Assembly: GCF_000772045.1 (NCBI RefSeq)
Contig: NZ_CP009754.1
Span: 8,210,044 to 8,274,043 of the forward strand
DNA length: 64,000 bases
Source of the DNA: Streptomyces sp. CCM_MD2014
Lineage (GTDB): Bacteria > Actinomycetota > Actinomycetes > Streptomycetales > Streptomycetaceae
Direction: 5' to 3'
Shown here: positions 9,297 to 17,759 of the stretch, one piece after another
How the letters are laid out: every line of letters starts with the position of its first letter
Numbering within the stretch: the stretch's first letter is position 1
Translations under genes and position numbers: made by a program
The notes under the pieces: model-generated
What the model was told of the DNA's origin: nothing
Seen by the model: only the letters and a program-made list of their open reading frames with translations
Database searches by the model: none

Positions 9297-10337
9297 TCAG
9301 GCGTCGGCGGCCGGCCGGCCCTGCTCGTCTCCGGAGGTCACGCCGTGGCGGACCACGCGGGTGGCAACGGTGACGCGCCGGGAGGCGGGCGGCGCCGCGT
9401 CCCGGTGTTCGAGGCGGTCGATCAGCAGACGTGCTGCCCGGCGGCCGATCTCGTCGGCGTCGTACGAGACGAGGGTCAGCGGCAGCCCGAGCACGTCGGA
9501 CAGGTCGAAGTCGTCGAAACCGGCGATGGGCAGGGTGGTGCCCGCCTTGTACAGGGCCCGGATCGCGCCTTGACTGATGCGGTTGTTGGTGCAGAACAGC
9601 GCGGTCGGGCGTTCGGCCGCCTTGAGCAGTTCGAGGGTCGCCCGCTCCGCGGTGGCGGAGTCGACCAGGCCCTGGCGGATGAGGGCGTGGGCCGGCTCCA
9701 CGCCGACTTCTTCGTGTGCCGCCCAGAACCCGCGCAGGCGTTCGGCACCGGTGTACAACGCCGGCGGGTTGCCGAGGAAGGCGATGCGGGTGTGTCCGTC
9801 GGCCAGGAGGCAGGCGGTGGCCTCACGCGCGCCGTGGAAGTCCTCGACCAGGACGCAGTCGGTGTCGAGCCCGGCGGGCGGCCGGGCGGCGAGCACGACC
9901 GGAACGTGCCGCATGGCGTCGGCCAGGTGCTGCTGACGACTGCCCGCCGGGACGACGATGAGACCTTCCACCTGGTGATCGACGAGCCCGTCGATGATGT
10001 CGGGCTCCCGGTCGGCCTGTTCGGCGGAGTTGCTGAGCAGCATGCGGAAGCCGTATTCCGTCGCGACCTCCTGGACGCCGAGCGCGAGGCGCGAGTAGAA
10101 GGGGTTGGCGAGATTGGTGACGACGAGGCCGATCATCCCGCTGCCTCCGAGGCGGAGACTGCGGGCGGTCTGGTTGCGGCGGTAACCCAGCCGGTCGACC
10201 GCCGCGAAGACCCGTTCGCGGGTCGCTTCCGACACGCCGGGGTCGTTCTTGAGCACACGCGACACGGTCATGGCGCTGACCTGCGCCAGCTTGCCGACAT
10301 CGTGCATCGTCGGCCCGCTGCCCCGGCGAGCGGTCAT
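9297..10337 (-). CDS. LacI-family transcriptional regulator of the mannan locus
   Basis: A 346-residue LacI/GalR repressor. The N-terminal HTH and hinge read TMHDVGKLAQVSAMTVSRVL, then VAEA-like helices ending ARSLRLGG, followed by a periplasmic-binding-protein-like sensor (IGLVVTNLANPFYSRLALGVQ through IAGFDDFDLSDVL). The ligand is probably mannose or an alpha-mannoside, inferred from neighbours. The ATG at 10337 has GGAAGGAG upstream. It sits 44 bases after the ROK kinase in the same direction. GTTAAC-centred palindromes in the divergent promoter (13066-13077 and 13214-13227) are its likely operators. Confidence 0.9.
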   Translation of the reverse strand: MTARRGSGPTMHDVGKLAQVSAMTVSRVLKNDPGVSEATRERVFAAVDRLGYRRNQTARSLRLGGSGMIGLVVTNLANPFYSRLALGVQEVATEYGFRMLLSNSAEQADREPDIIDGLVDHQVEGLIVVPAGSRQQHLADAMRHVPVVLAARPPAGLDTDCVLVEDFHGAREATACLLADGHTRIAFLGNPPALYTGAERLRGFWAAHEEVGVEPAHALIRQGLVDSATAERATLELLKAAERPTALFCTNNRISQGAIRALYKAGTTLPIAGFDDFDLSDVLGLPLTLVSYDADEIGRRAARLLIDRLEHRDAAPPASRRVTVATRVVRHGVTSGDEQGRPAADA

Positions 10338-10381
10338 GCCCGTGCTCCTTCCTCCGTCTGCCTGCACCGGCGTCTTGGCCT

Positions 10382-11317
10382 TCACAGGGCGTCCGGCACG
10401 CCCTGCGCCCAGCGGGCGGCCCCGATCAAGGCTGCCTCCTCCGGCTGCCGGGCCGGCAGGACGGGTACGGCCGGTCCGCCGGCGGCAACCAGCCCGGTGG
10501 TGAGCGCAGGCCGGACCAGGTCCCACGACTGGGCCATGGAGCCACCGACGACCACAGCGGTCGCGCCGAAGCGGTCGATCCAGGGAGCCAGGGCGCGACC
10601 GAGTGCGTCGAAAGCGTAGCGGAAGACCTCCGCCGCGGCGGCGTCGCCCTTCACCGCGCGCACGGCTATCTCGTGGACGTCCGGAGGACGCCGATCACCC
10701 GCCGAAGGCAAGAGCCGGGCGTAGCGGGCGCGGATGCCGCGGCGCGAGACCGTGTCCTCCAGCGGACGCCCGCGCACCGTCAACCGGTGCACGTGTCCGC
10801 TCGGCGGGACCAGGTCGCCGGTGTGGACAGGACGGCCGGCGGCCAGGAAGGAGGATCCCACGCCCGTGCCCAGCGTCAGGCAGACGACGCGGTCGTGACC
10901 CGCGGCGGCTCCGGAGCCGAACTCGCCCATGGCGAACGCGTCTGCGTCGTTGAGGAAACACAGCCGCTCGGAGCGTCCGGCCAGGCGCCCGCGCAGGCCG
11001 GCCCCGACGTCCACGCCGGACAGGGATTCGAACTTCCCCACGCCGGCGAAGCGGCCGACGCCGGTCGCGTAGTCGAAGGGGCCGGGTATCGCCACCCCCC
11101 AGCACGGGCCGTGCCCGGTCGGCAGCGCCAGGGCGGCCGCCCCGATGGCGTCGAGCAGGCCGTCGGCTTGAGCCTGCGAGTCCAGCGGTCTGCGGATCCT
11201 GGTGGACGGCAGGGAGCGGCCCGTGACCGGGTCCACGAGTGCGGCGGTGACATGCGTACCGCCGATGTCGAGGACCGGTACCGGTGCCGGGGACCGACCC
11301 CCGGGGGACACGGTCAC
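10382..11317 (-). CDS. ROK-family sugar kinase
   Basis: A 311-residue ROK protein with the ATP-phosphate motif VLDIGGTHVTAALVD near the N-terminus, the catalytic region FLNDADAFAMGE (the Asp base) and LTLGTGVGSSFL. The Cys-rich zinc site (CxCGxxGC) seen in many ROK kinases is absent: the corresponding segment is HVHRLTVRGRPLED. No HTH is fused, so it is an enzyme and not a repressor. By context it would phosphorylate mannose released by GH38/GH125, giving mannose-6-phosphate. It overlaps the isomerase-like gene by four bases (ATGA). Confidence 0.87.
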   Translation of the reverse strand: MTVSPGGRSPAPVPVLDIGGTHVTAALVDPVTGRSLPSTRIRRPLDSQAQADGLLDAIGAAALALPTGHGPCWGVAIPGPFDYATGVGRFAGVGKFESLSGVDVGAGLRGRLAGRSERLCFLNDADAFAMGEFGSGAAAGHDRVVCLTLGTGVGSSFLAAGRPVHTGDLVPPSGHVHRLTVRGRPLEDTVSRRGIRARYARLLPSAGDRRPPDVHEIAVRAVKGDAAAAEVFRYAFDALGRALAPWIDRFGATAVVVGGSMAQSWDLVRPALTTGLVAAGGPAVPVLPARQPEEAALIGAARWAQGVPDAL

Positions 11318-13032
11318 GGCTCGACCACCAGCGCCTTGACGATCCGCACCTCGTCGTCGCCGAGCGCGCGGACGCGGTAGGGGCCCACGGCGGCGGGGAT
11401 CGTAATGGTCTCGGCGAAAGCCAGGGAGTGGACGCGGCCGTCGCGGGTTTCGACGAGGGCGCCCGCGCCCGCGGCGACGTTGAGGATGTGGAAGCGGCCC
11501 GCGGTGTCGTCGTGGAGGACGGCGCCTCCTTCGACGACGAGGCGGTGCACGGCGTAGAACATCTCGGGCAGTGCGCCGAGGACCTCTTCGCGCCAGCCCT
11601 CTCCCTCGCGCACGGTGCGCGGCCGCTGGACCAGGTCCTTGGTGACGTCGCCGCCGCGCCGGGTCGTGTCCAGGTTGGCGAAGCCGTGCTCGTAGGGCAG
11701 GGGCCGGGACGCGCCGTCGGCGTCCTTGCGGAGCCAGTCGTAGAACCGGAGGGAGTACAGGTAGGGGGTCGCGCTCACTTCGAGCACCAGGTTTCCCGCG
11801 CCCGAGGCGTGCGGTGTGCCGGCCGGGATCATGAACAGCTGCCCCACGGTCGCCGGGTGGGTCTGGACGTGGTCCGTCACGGGCATCGGGGTGTCATGGT
11901 CGATGGCGTCCTTCACCTGGCGGCGCATGGTGTCGGGGTCCGCCTCGTCGGTGAGGCCGAGCAGTACCTGGGCGCCCTCCTCGCTGGCCGTGACGTAGTA
12001 CGTCTCGTGCTGGGTGTACGGCCAGCCGAACACCTCGCGCATGTACCGCTCCTGCGGGTGGAGGTGCAGGGACAGGTTGCCGCCGCCCATCGTGTCGAGG
12101 TAGTCGAAACGGATCGGGAAGGAGGTGCCGAACCTGCGGTGCACGTCCTCACCGAGCATGTCCTCGGGGTGTTCCACGCACAGCAGCTGGAAGGGGACCT
12201 CGACCTGCGGTCCGCCCTTCTCGCCGACCAGGACCCCCGCCTCGGGGGCGATCAGCTCGTAGCCGAGGGCGGTGTTGCCTGCCCGAGGGGTGAAGCCGAG
12301 TTCACTGGCCGCCCATTGCCCGCCCCAGGGGGTGGAGTTGAAGTAGGGACGGGTGCGCACCGGGCCCCGGGCCAGGTGCGCGAGGGTGTCGCGCAGCGCG
12401 GGACCGCCCAGTGACGCGGGGCGGCCGGCGTCCTGCACGTCGATCCAACGGTCGATCCGCCCCGCGATCGCGTCGCGGTGGCGGTCCAGCACGGGCCAGT
12501 CGGTGTAGAACAGGCGAACCAGGTCACCGGGCTCGTCGCGCCGGCCCAGGTTGACGCCGACCGGCAGCTCGCCCTTCGCCACCGCCGCCTCGGCGTAGCG
12601 CTTCGGCAGGTCGGCGTACCACAGCACATCCGGACCGCACAGCGAAGCACCGGGCCCGTACACCACGGTCACTCCGTCCGGCGCCGGACGCCCGGCCCGG
12701 GGGGCGGAGTCGAACAGGTCCGCGACCTGCGCGGGGGAGAGCGGCGTGAAGAAGGGGTCGCCGGAGTGGACGGGCCGGGCCGTCAGCCGTTCGTCGGCCG
12801 CCGTGGCGTAGTGGTCGCGGACATCGAGCAGCTCCACGTCGCGGCCCGCGGAGCGCAGGGCTCCGGACAGGCCGTCCGCCAGCGCGGGCCAGTCGAGGGC
12901 CGCGGGGCCGTCGACCGCCAGGACCAGCGCACCGAGCGGCAGGTCCGCGGCCAGGGCCGACCAGCCGGCGGCCACCTCTCCGGTGACCGGCGGGTAGCTG
13001 GGGAGGGGGTCGTATGAACGAGGCGCGGGCAC
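11314..13032 (-). CDS. mannose-6-phosphate isomerase-like cupin protein (long form)
   Basis: A 572-residue protein. Residues ~200-570 match class I mannose-6-phosphate isomerases: FNSTPWGGQ, the zinc-site segment LSLHLHPQERYMRE, HETYYV, and IPAGTPHASG for the cupin barrel. Residues 1-200 are an extra domain (ALVLAVDGPAALDWPALADGL, VVYGPGASL) reminiscent of a nucleoside-kinase-like fold but with no clear P-loop. The expected reaction is mannose-6-P to fructose-6-P, linking the kinase to glycolysis. It starts at a GTG (13032) with AAGGAG upstream and is the first gene of the minus-strand mannan operon. Confidence 0.82.
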   Translation of the reverse strand: MPAPRSYDPLPSYPPVTGEVAAGWSALAADLPLGALVLAVDGPAALDWPALADGLSGALRSAGRDVELLDVRDHYATAADERLTARPVHSGDPFFTPLSPAQVADLFDSAPRAGRPAPDGVTVVYGPGASLCGPDVLWYADLPKRYAEAAVAKGELPVGVNLGRRDEPGDLVRLFYTDWPVLDRHRDAIAGRIDRWIDVQDAGRPASLGGPALRDTLAHLARGPVRTRPYFNSTPWGGQWAASELGFTPRAGNTALGYELIAPEAGVLVGEKGGPQVEVPFQLLCVEHPEDMLGEDVHRRFGTSFPIRFDYLDTMGGGNLSLHLHPQERYMREVFGWPYTQHETYYVTASEEGAQVLLGLTDEADPDTMRRQVKDAIDHDTPMPVTDHVQTHPATVGQLFMIPAGTPHASGAGNLVLEVSATPYLYSLRFYDWLRKDADGASRPLPYEHGFANLDTTRRGGDVTKDLVQRPRTVREGEGWREEVLGALPEMFYAVHRLVVEGGAVLHDDTAGRFHILNVAAGAGALVETRDGRVHSLAFAETITIPAAVGPYRVRALGDDEVRIVKALVVEP

Positions 13033-13065
13033 ATCTGCTCCTTACTCGGCTTCATGGTGCGGTGC

Positions 13066-13077
13066 GTTAACGATAAC
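13066..13077. promoter_or_regulatory. putative LacI-type operator 1
   Basis: GTTAACGATAAC is an imperfect palindrome 34 bases upstream of the isomerase-like start codon, in the divergent promoter. It contains the GTTAAC core typical of LacI-family operators. Confidence 0.5.
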
Positions 13078-13213
13078 AGCGCATGGCTGAAGGTGTCCAT
13101 GGTTGCAGTGCTGACTCTGTTCGCCTTATTGATCTCTCTGACCTGGGCTTTTTCTGCAATGCATGATGAGTGCGGATTCTTTTCGCCTTGAGGTCTTGCT
13201 ACCGCCCGAATGG

Positions 13214-13227
13214 TGTCGTTAACCTCA
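13214..13227. promoter_or_regulatory. putative LacI-type operator 2
   Basis: TGTCGTTAACCTCA has the symmetric form TGnnGTTAACnnCA. It lies about 100 bases upstream of the lipoprotein start and shares the core of the site at 13066. Two operators in one divergent region would let a single repressor control both operons. Confidence 0.5.
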
Positions 13228-13326
13228 CGCCACACGCTCCAGGGCAGCTCCGGGGTTGATCCGGCGTCTGGGCGCCCTGCGAAACACATCCGGCCATGCA
13301 ACGGGCCGATTCTGTGAAGGTGATCT

Positions 13327-14640
13327 ATGTCAGCATCGGGCAGGACCAGGAGGGCGGCCGTTCCGCTCGCCCGGCGCCGGTTCCTCGCCGGGGTGGCCGC
13401 CGGTGCGGCCGCCCTGACGGCGGGAGGCTGCGCGCGGGGAACGAGTACGTCCGCGCAGCCGGGAACCACCAGCATCTCCAACGACAACGCCACCTGGGAC
13501 GACGGTTACCGCGCGGCCGGCCACGAGCTGAAGAAGATCACCGGCTACGCACTCCGGCCGCTGTCGAACCCGTCCGTGACCTCGTACCAGCAGGTCGTCC
13601 AGATGACCCTGCAGACCTCGAAGGCCTCAGACCTCGTCAAGTGGGCATCCGGATACCAGCTCAAACGGCTGGCACGCGCCGGCGGACTCACCGACCTGAG
13701 TCCCGTCTGGCAGCGGTACGCGGCAAAGGGTTGGGTGCGCGGGACGTCGCGGGAGGCCGTCTCCTACCGCGGCAAGGCGTACGGGATCCCGCTGTACGAG
13801 TCGTACTACGTGCTCTTCTACAGCAAGCCGGTCTTCGCGAAGCTGGGGCTGTCCGCCCCGAGCAGCTGGGACGGACTGCTGCACTGCGCGGAAGTCCTCA
13901 AACGCAACAAGGTCACACCGTTCCTCGCCAGTCAGGTGGGCGGCTGGCCGGCGATCGAGTGGTTCCAGGAACTGGTGAGCAAGGTCGACCCGCACTTCTA
14001 CCAGCGGCTGGTGGCCGGACAGGCCTCCTACACCGACGCTCCGGCCCGCCAGGCGATGGACATCTGGCACGACTTCATGCGCAAGGGGTGGATGACGTCT
14101 CCCGACTTCGACCAGGCGCGCGGCCCCGGAGCGCTGAAGGAGGGCACGGTGGGGATGTTCCTGCACGGCACCTGGCAGGCGTCCGGCATGTCGGCGGCGG
14201 GCATGGAACCGGGCACCGAGTACGGCGCCTTCATTCTTCCCACCGTGCGCGCCGCGACCCCGAAGAGCGTCATCGCGGAGTCCGGCGTCTTCGTGGTTCC
14301 CGGCCGGGCCTCGTCGCACGACGCCGCGATGGCCAACGTCGCGGCCTGGCTCGACCCGTCCGTCCAGCGCGTGTGGAGCGACTTCCTGCAGGACAGCTCC
14401 GCCAACCCGAAGGTGCGTTCCAGCAACCCGGTGGTGGCCGGTCTCCAACGGGACGTCGCCCGCAACCACCGGCTGGCGCTGGTCCGCTACTGGGAGTCCG
14501 GCCCGCCCAGCCTCATCCAGGGCAACACCAACGACCTCGGCGGATTCATGGCCGGGCAGACCTCACCGGCCACCACGCTGCGCCGGATGCAGGAACGCGC
14601 GGGCGACGAATGGGCGGCCTGGAAGCGAGACGAGGCATGA
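13327..14640 (+). CDS. ABC sugar-binding lipoprotein (Tat-exported)
   Basis: A 437-residue family-1 extracellular solute-binding protein. The N-terminus has a twin-arginine signal (ARRRFLAG, residues ~16-23), then a lipobox ending TAGGC, so the mature protein is lipid-anchored at the Cys. The body carries typical SBP landmarks (YGIPLYESYYVLFYSKPVFAKLG, FLHGTWQASG, VPGRASSHDAA). It would capture mannan-derived oligosaccharides released by GH76. It overlaps the first permease by three bases (ATGA). It is the first gene of the plus-strand mannan operon. Confidence 0.9.
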   Translation: MSASGRTRRAAVPLARRRFLAGVAAGAAALTAGGCARGTSTSAQPGTTSISNDNATWDDGYRAAGHELKKITGYALRPLSNPSVTSYQQVVQMTLQTSKASDLVKWASGYQLKRLARAGGLTDLSPVWQRYAAKGWVRGTSREAVSYRGKAYGIPLYESYYVLFYSKPVFAKLGLSAPSSWDGLLHCAEVLKRNKVTPFLASQVGGWPAIEWFQELVSKVDPHFYQRLVAGQASYTDAPARQAMDIWHDFMRKGWMTSPDFDQARGPGALKEGTVGMFLHGTWQASGMSAAGMEPGTEYGAFILPTVRAATPKSVIAESGVFVVPGRASSHDAAMANVAAWLDPSVQRVWSDFLQDSSANPKVRSSNPVVAGLQRDVARNHRLALVRYWESGPPSLIQGNTNDLGGFMAGQTSPATTLRRMQERAGDEWAAWKRDEA

Positions 14641-15596
14641 GCACTTACACGACCGGCCGGCGCCCACCTGGCACGACCGGCACCCCGCCGGCACCCCGGC
14701 GCACGACGCCGCGCAGCCCCCGGGAGCACACCCGGGCCACGGTGCGCCAGCGTCTGACGGCCGGCGGCTTCATGGCCCCCGCGGTCCTCCTGGTCACGCT
14801 CTTCCTCCTCGCCCCGTTCGTGTGGACCGTCTACCGCAGCTTCTTCAGCGACACACGGACCGCCCCGTTCAGCTGGTTCGAGAACTACTCGCTGTTCGCC
14901 TCCGACCCGGCCCTTTCCCGCTCCATCCAGAACACACTGATGTGGGTGGTGGGCACGGTCGCGCTCCCCTTCGTACTCGGGCTCGCCATCGCCTGCATGA
15001 CCAACTCCGGCCGCTTCTCCCGCCTCGCGCGGCTGTGCGTCGTGCTGCCCTACGCGCTGTCGGGGTCCGCGGTGGCGGTGGTGTGGAACTTCATGCTCAC
15101 CACCGACGGAGCCGTCAACCAGGTGCTGACCGGCGTCGGACTCGACTCACTGGCCCAGGGATGGCTGCTGACCTGGCCCGGCAACACCGTCGTGATGATC
15201 GTCGCCAACGCCTGGCAGGCCACCGGGGTCGCCGTCATCCTCTTCCTCGTCGGGCTGCAGTCCATCCCGCCCGAAACCCTGGAGGCCGGCTCCCTGGACG
15301 GAGCGAGCGGATGGCAGCAGTTCCGCCACATCGTCCTGCCCCAGCTCCGCCCGGTGTCGATCATCGTGATCGGCATGAGCCTGGTCAACGGCCTCAAGTC
15401 CTTCGACCTGATCTGGGTGCTCACCCAGGGCGGCCCCGGACGGGCCACCGAGACGCTGGCCGTCTCCATGTACAACGAGACCTTCCTGGAACTGCGGCCC
15501 GGCGCCGGAGCGGCGATCGCGGTCGTCCTCACCGTGATCGTGCTGGCCGCCTCCTGGCTGTACCTGCGCCGCCAGCTCGACGTGAAAGGCGTGTGA
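14637..15596 (+). CDS. ABC sugar permease (MalF-type)
   Basis: A 319-residue integral membrane protein. A ~50-residue cytoplasmic Pro/Arg-rich N-terminus is followed by about six membrane helices, beginning FMAPAVLLVTLFLLAPFVW. The EAA loop contacting the ATPase reads EAGSLDGASGWQQFRHIVLP. It pairs with the second permease two bases downstream. No ATPase is encoded in the locus, so a shared MsiK-type ATPase elsewhere in the genome is expected, as is usual in Streptomyces. Confidence 0.9.
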   Translation: MSTYTTGRRPPGTTGTPPAPRRTTPRSPREHTRATVRQRLTAGGFMAPAVLLVTLFLLAPFVWTVYRSFFSDTRTAPFSWFENYSLFASDPALSRSIQNTLMWVVGTVALPFVLGLAIACMTNSGRFSRLARLCVVLPYALSGSAVAVVWNFMLTTDGAVNQVLTGVGLDSLAQGWLLTWPGNTVVMIVANAWQATGVAVILFLVGLQSIPPETLEAGSLDGASGWQQFRHIVLPQLRPVSIIVIGMSLVNGLKSFDLIWVLTQGGPGRATETLAVSMYNETFLELRPGAGAAIAVVLTVIVLAASWLYLRRQLDVKGV

Positions 15597-15598
15597 CG

Positions 15599-16414
15599 AT
15601 GTCCCTCGGCCGAGTCCTGCGCAACGCCGCCATCGGAGTACTGGCCGTACTGTGGCTGGTCCCCACCTGGCTCCTCGTCGTCAACGCACTGGTACCCGCG
15701 GCAAATTACTCCGGGAGCCCGCACTGGCTGCCCGAGGACTTCGGGCTCTTCGACAACATGTCCCAGGCCTGGGACAAGGCCCACCTCGGCCCGGCCCTCG
15801 GCAACAGCCTCCTGTACTCCGTGGTCAGCGCCGTTGCCGCCGCGGTGCTCGCCGGCTTCGCCGCCTTCGCGACGATCGTCATGCCCGTCAAGCGGCAGGC
15901 CCTGTGGTTCTGGGTCATCTACTCCGGCACGCTGCTGCCTCTCCAGGTCTTCATCAGGCCCTTGTTCCTGTCGTACGCCCACACGTCGCTGTACGACACC
16001 CAGCTCGGTCTCGTGCTGATCTACACGGCGATCGCCGTCCCGTTCGCCTTCTTCGTCATGCGCAACTACACGCTGACGCTGCCGCGGGAGGTCGTGGAGG
16101 CCGCACGTATGGACGGCGCGTCCTGGTGGCGGGTGTTCTGGCAGATCCACGTGCCGCTGACCCGCTCCGCGATGATCGCCGTGTTCGTGTTCCAGTTCGT
16201 CGCCGTCTGGAACGACCTGATGTTCGGCATCACCATGGCCACGAGCCGCAACATCCGGCCCGTCATGGCCGCGCTCGCCGACCTGCAGGGCAACTACTCC
16301 AACGTCGGACCGCCCGTCGTCCTGGCCGGCGCCCTCCTGGTCTCGCTGCCCACCGTGGTGCTGTTCTTCGCCGCCCAGCGCTTCTTCGTCAGCAGCCTCA
16401 AGATCCACCGCTGA
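15599..16414 (+). CDS. ABC sugar permease (MalG-type)
   Basis: A 271-residue permease with about six transmembrane helices (the first is AIGVLAVLWLVPTWLLVVNAL). The EAA motif is EAARMDGASWWRVFWQIHVP. It completes the heterodimeric channel with the preceding permease, whose stop codon is two bases upstream of this start. The C-terminal RFFVSSLKIHR tail is short, as in MalG-like proteins. Confidence 0.9.
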   Translation: MSLGRVLRNAAIGVLAVLWLVPTWLLVVNALVPAANYSGSPHWLPEDFGLFDNMSQAWDKAHLGPALGNSLLYSVVSAVAAAVLAGFAAFATIVMPVKRQALWFWVIYSGTLLPLQVFIRPLFLSYAHTSLYDTQLGLVLIYTAIAVPFAFFVMRNYTLTLPREVVEAARMDGASWWRVFWQIHVPLTRSAMIAVFVFQFVAVWNDLMFGITMATSRNIRPVMAALADLQGNYSNVGPPVVLAGALLVSLPTVVLFFAAQRFFVSSLKIHR

Positions 16415-16503
16415 ACGCCCAGGACGCACCGCTGCAGCCCGGGACCCGCCGTCGAGCCCCGCACGCCCTCGCCTCCTTCCTCATCGCCGCGAAGGGAAAC
16501 ACC

Positions 16504-17709
16504 ATGCTCCGATCGCTGCTCACCCGCGCCACCGCCCCCGTCGTCTGCGCCGGACTGCTCTGGACGGCCGCCCCCGCCCACGCCCAGACCCCCGAACGGG
16601 CACGCCCCGTCTCCTCCCACGAATGGGCCGACCGCGCCACCGCCGGCTACCGCGCGCTGCAGAAGCACCTGTACGAAGGCGCCGGCCACCACGGCCTGTA
16701 CCTGGAGCACACACCCCGCCAGGCGGCGGACCCGGAACACTCCTACCTGTGGCCGTTCCGCGAGGCCGCTCAGGCAGCCGTCGACATGCAGGCACTGCCG
16801 CACACCGGGGCCGCATACCGGCGCGACGCGGCCGAACGCTTCGACACGGCCGAGCTCTACCACACCTTTGGCGAGCGTCCGGGCTACGAGTCCTACCTCC
16901 CCGCACCCCTGGGCACGGGCGGCGACGTGTACTACGACGACAACGCCGTGGTCGCCCTCACCCAGCTCGACCAGTACGAGGCCACCGGAGACGAACGCTT
17001 CCTGAAGCGCGCCGAGAACGTCGTTCCCGTCGTCTCACGGGCCTGGGACGGCGACCCCGGCAAGGCGTGCCCCGGCGGCATGGACTGGTACGACTCGCCG
17101 AACAACAACATCCGGGCCACCAACGTCACCGCCCTGTCCGCCCAACTCGCCGCCCGCCTCTACGAGCACACCCGTGACCGCGCCTACCTCGACAAGGCGG
17201 AGCAGTGGTACGGCTGGGTCTACTCGTGCATGCGCAAGGCGCCCGGTCTGTACGCCAACGACCGCGGCGACGACGGCAGCACCAACGAGACGCTGTGGAC
17301 GTACAACTCGGGCGCCATGATCGGCACCGCCACCGCCCTCTACCGGGGCACCGGGAACGCCGGGTACCTGGAGAAGGCGGTGGAGGACGCCCGCGGTTCC
17401 CTGGCGTACTGGAAGACGGGCGACCGCCTGCACGACCAGCCGGCCGTCTTCAACGCCTTCTACCTCAAGGACCTCCTCGACCTGGACGCCGTCCGCCCCG
17501 ACCCCGCCCGGCTGGAGGTGATGAGCGCGTACGCCGACGGCACGTACCGCACCAACCGGGACCCCTCCACCGGCCTCTTCCGCTTCCAGCCCTCCAACGG
17601 AGGCGACTACGACCCCGCGGCCCCGGCCGCGACCCTCAACCAGTCGGCCATGGTCCAGATCTTCGCCACCCTCGCCCACGCCACGGACCAGCACCGCCGG
17701 CCCTCCTGA
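16504..17709 (+). CDS. secreted GH76 endo-alpha-1,6-mannanase
   Basis: A 401-residue protein with a cleavable signal peptide (residues 1-27, ending AHA). The body is an alpha/alpha-barrel of family GH76. The catalytic Asp pair is in DVYYDDNAVVAL (D145, D146). Other family landmarks are MDWYDSPNNNIRATNVTALSA, ETLWTYNSGAMIGTATALY and NAFYLKDLL. GH76 enzymes cut the alpha-1,6-mannan backbone of fungal walls or bacterial lipomannan. It would act outside the cell and feed the adjacent importer. It lies 89 bases after the permease gene. Confidence 0.92.
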   Translation: MLRSLLTRATAPVVCAGLLWTAAPAHAQTPERARPVSSHEWADRATAGYRALQKHLYEGAGHHGLYLEHTPRQAADPEHSYLWPFREAAQAAVDMQALPHTGAAYRRDAAERFDTAELYHTFGERPGYESYLPAPLGTGGDVYYDDNAVVALTQLDQYEATGDERFLKRAENVVPVVSRAWDGDPGKACPGGMDWYDSPNNNIRATNVTALSAQLAARLYEHTRDRAYLDKAEQWYGWVYSCMRKAPGLYANDRGDDGSTNETLWTYNSGAMIGTATALYRGTGNAGYLEKAVEDARGSLAYWKTGDRLHDQPAVFNAFYLKDLLDLDAVRPDPARLEVMSAYADGTYRTNRDPSTGLFRFQPSNGGDYDPAAPAATLNQSAMVQIFATLAHATDQHRRPS

Positions 17710-17759
17710 CGCGGTCCACCGCACCATCCCGCCCTCGACACCGAAGGACCTCACGCACC

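Noticed and set aside
15050..16429. Minus-strand frame opposite the second permease
   Set aside because: His/Glu/Gly-rich shadow sequence. The plus strand is the permease with EAA motif.
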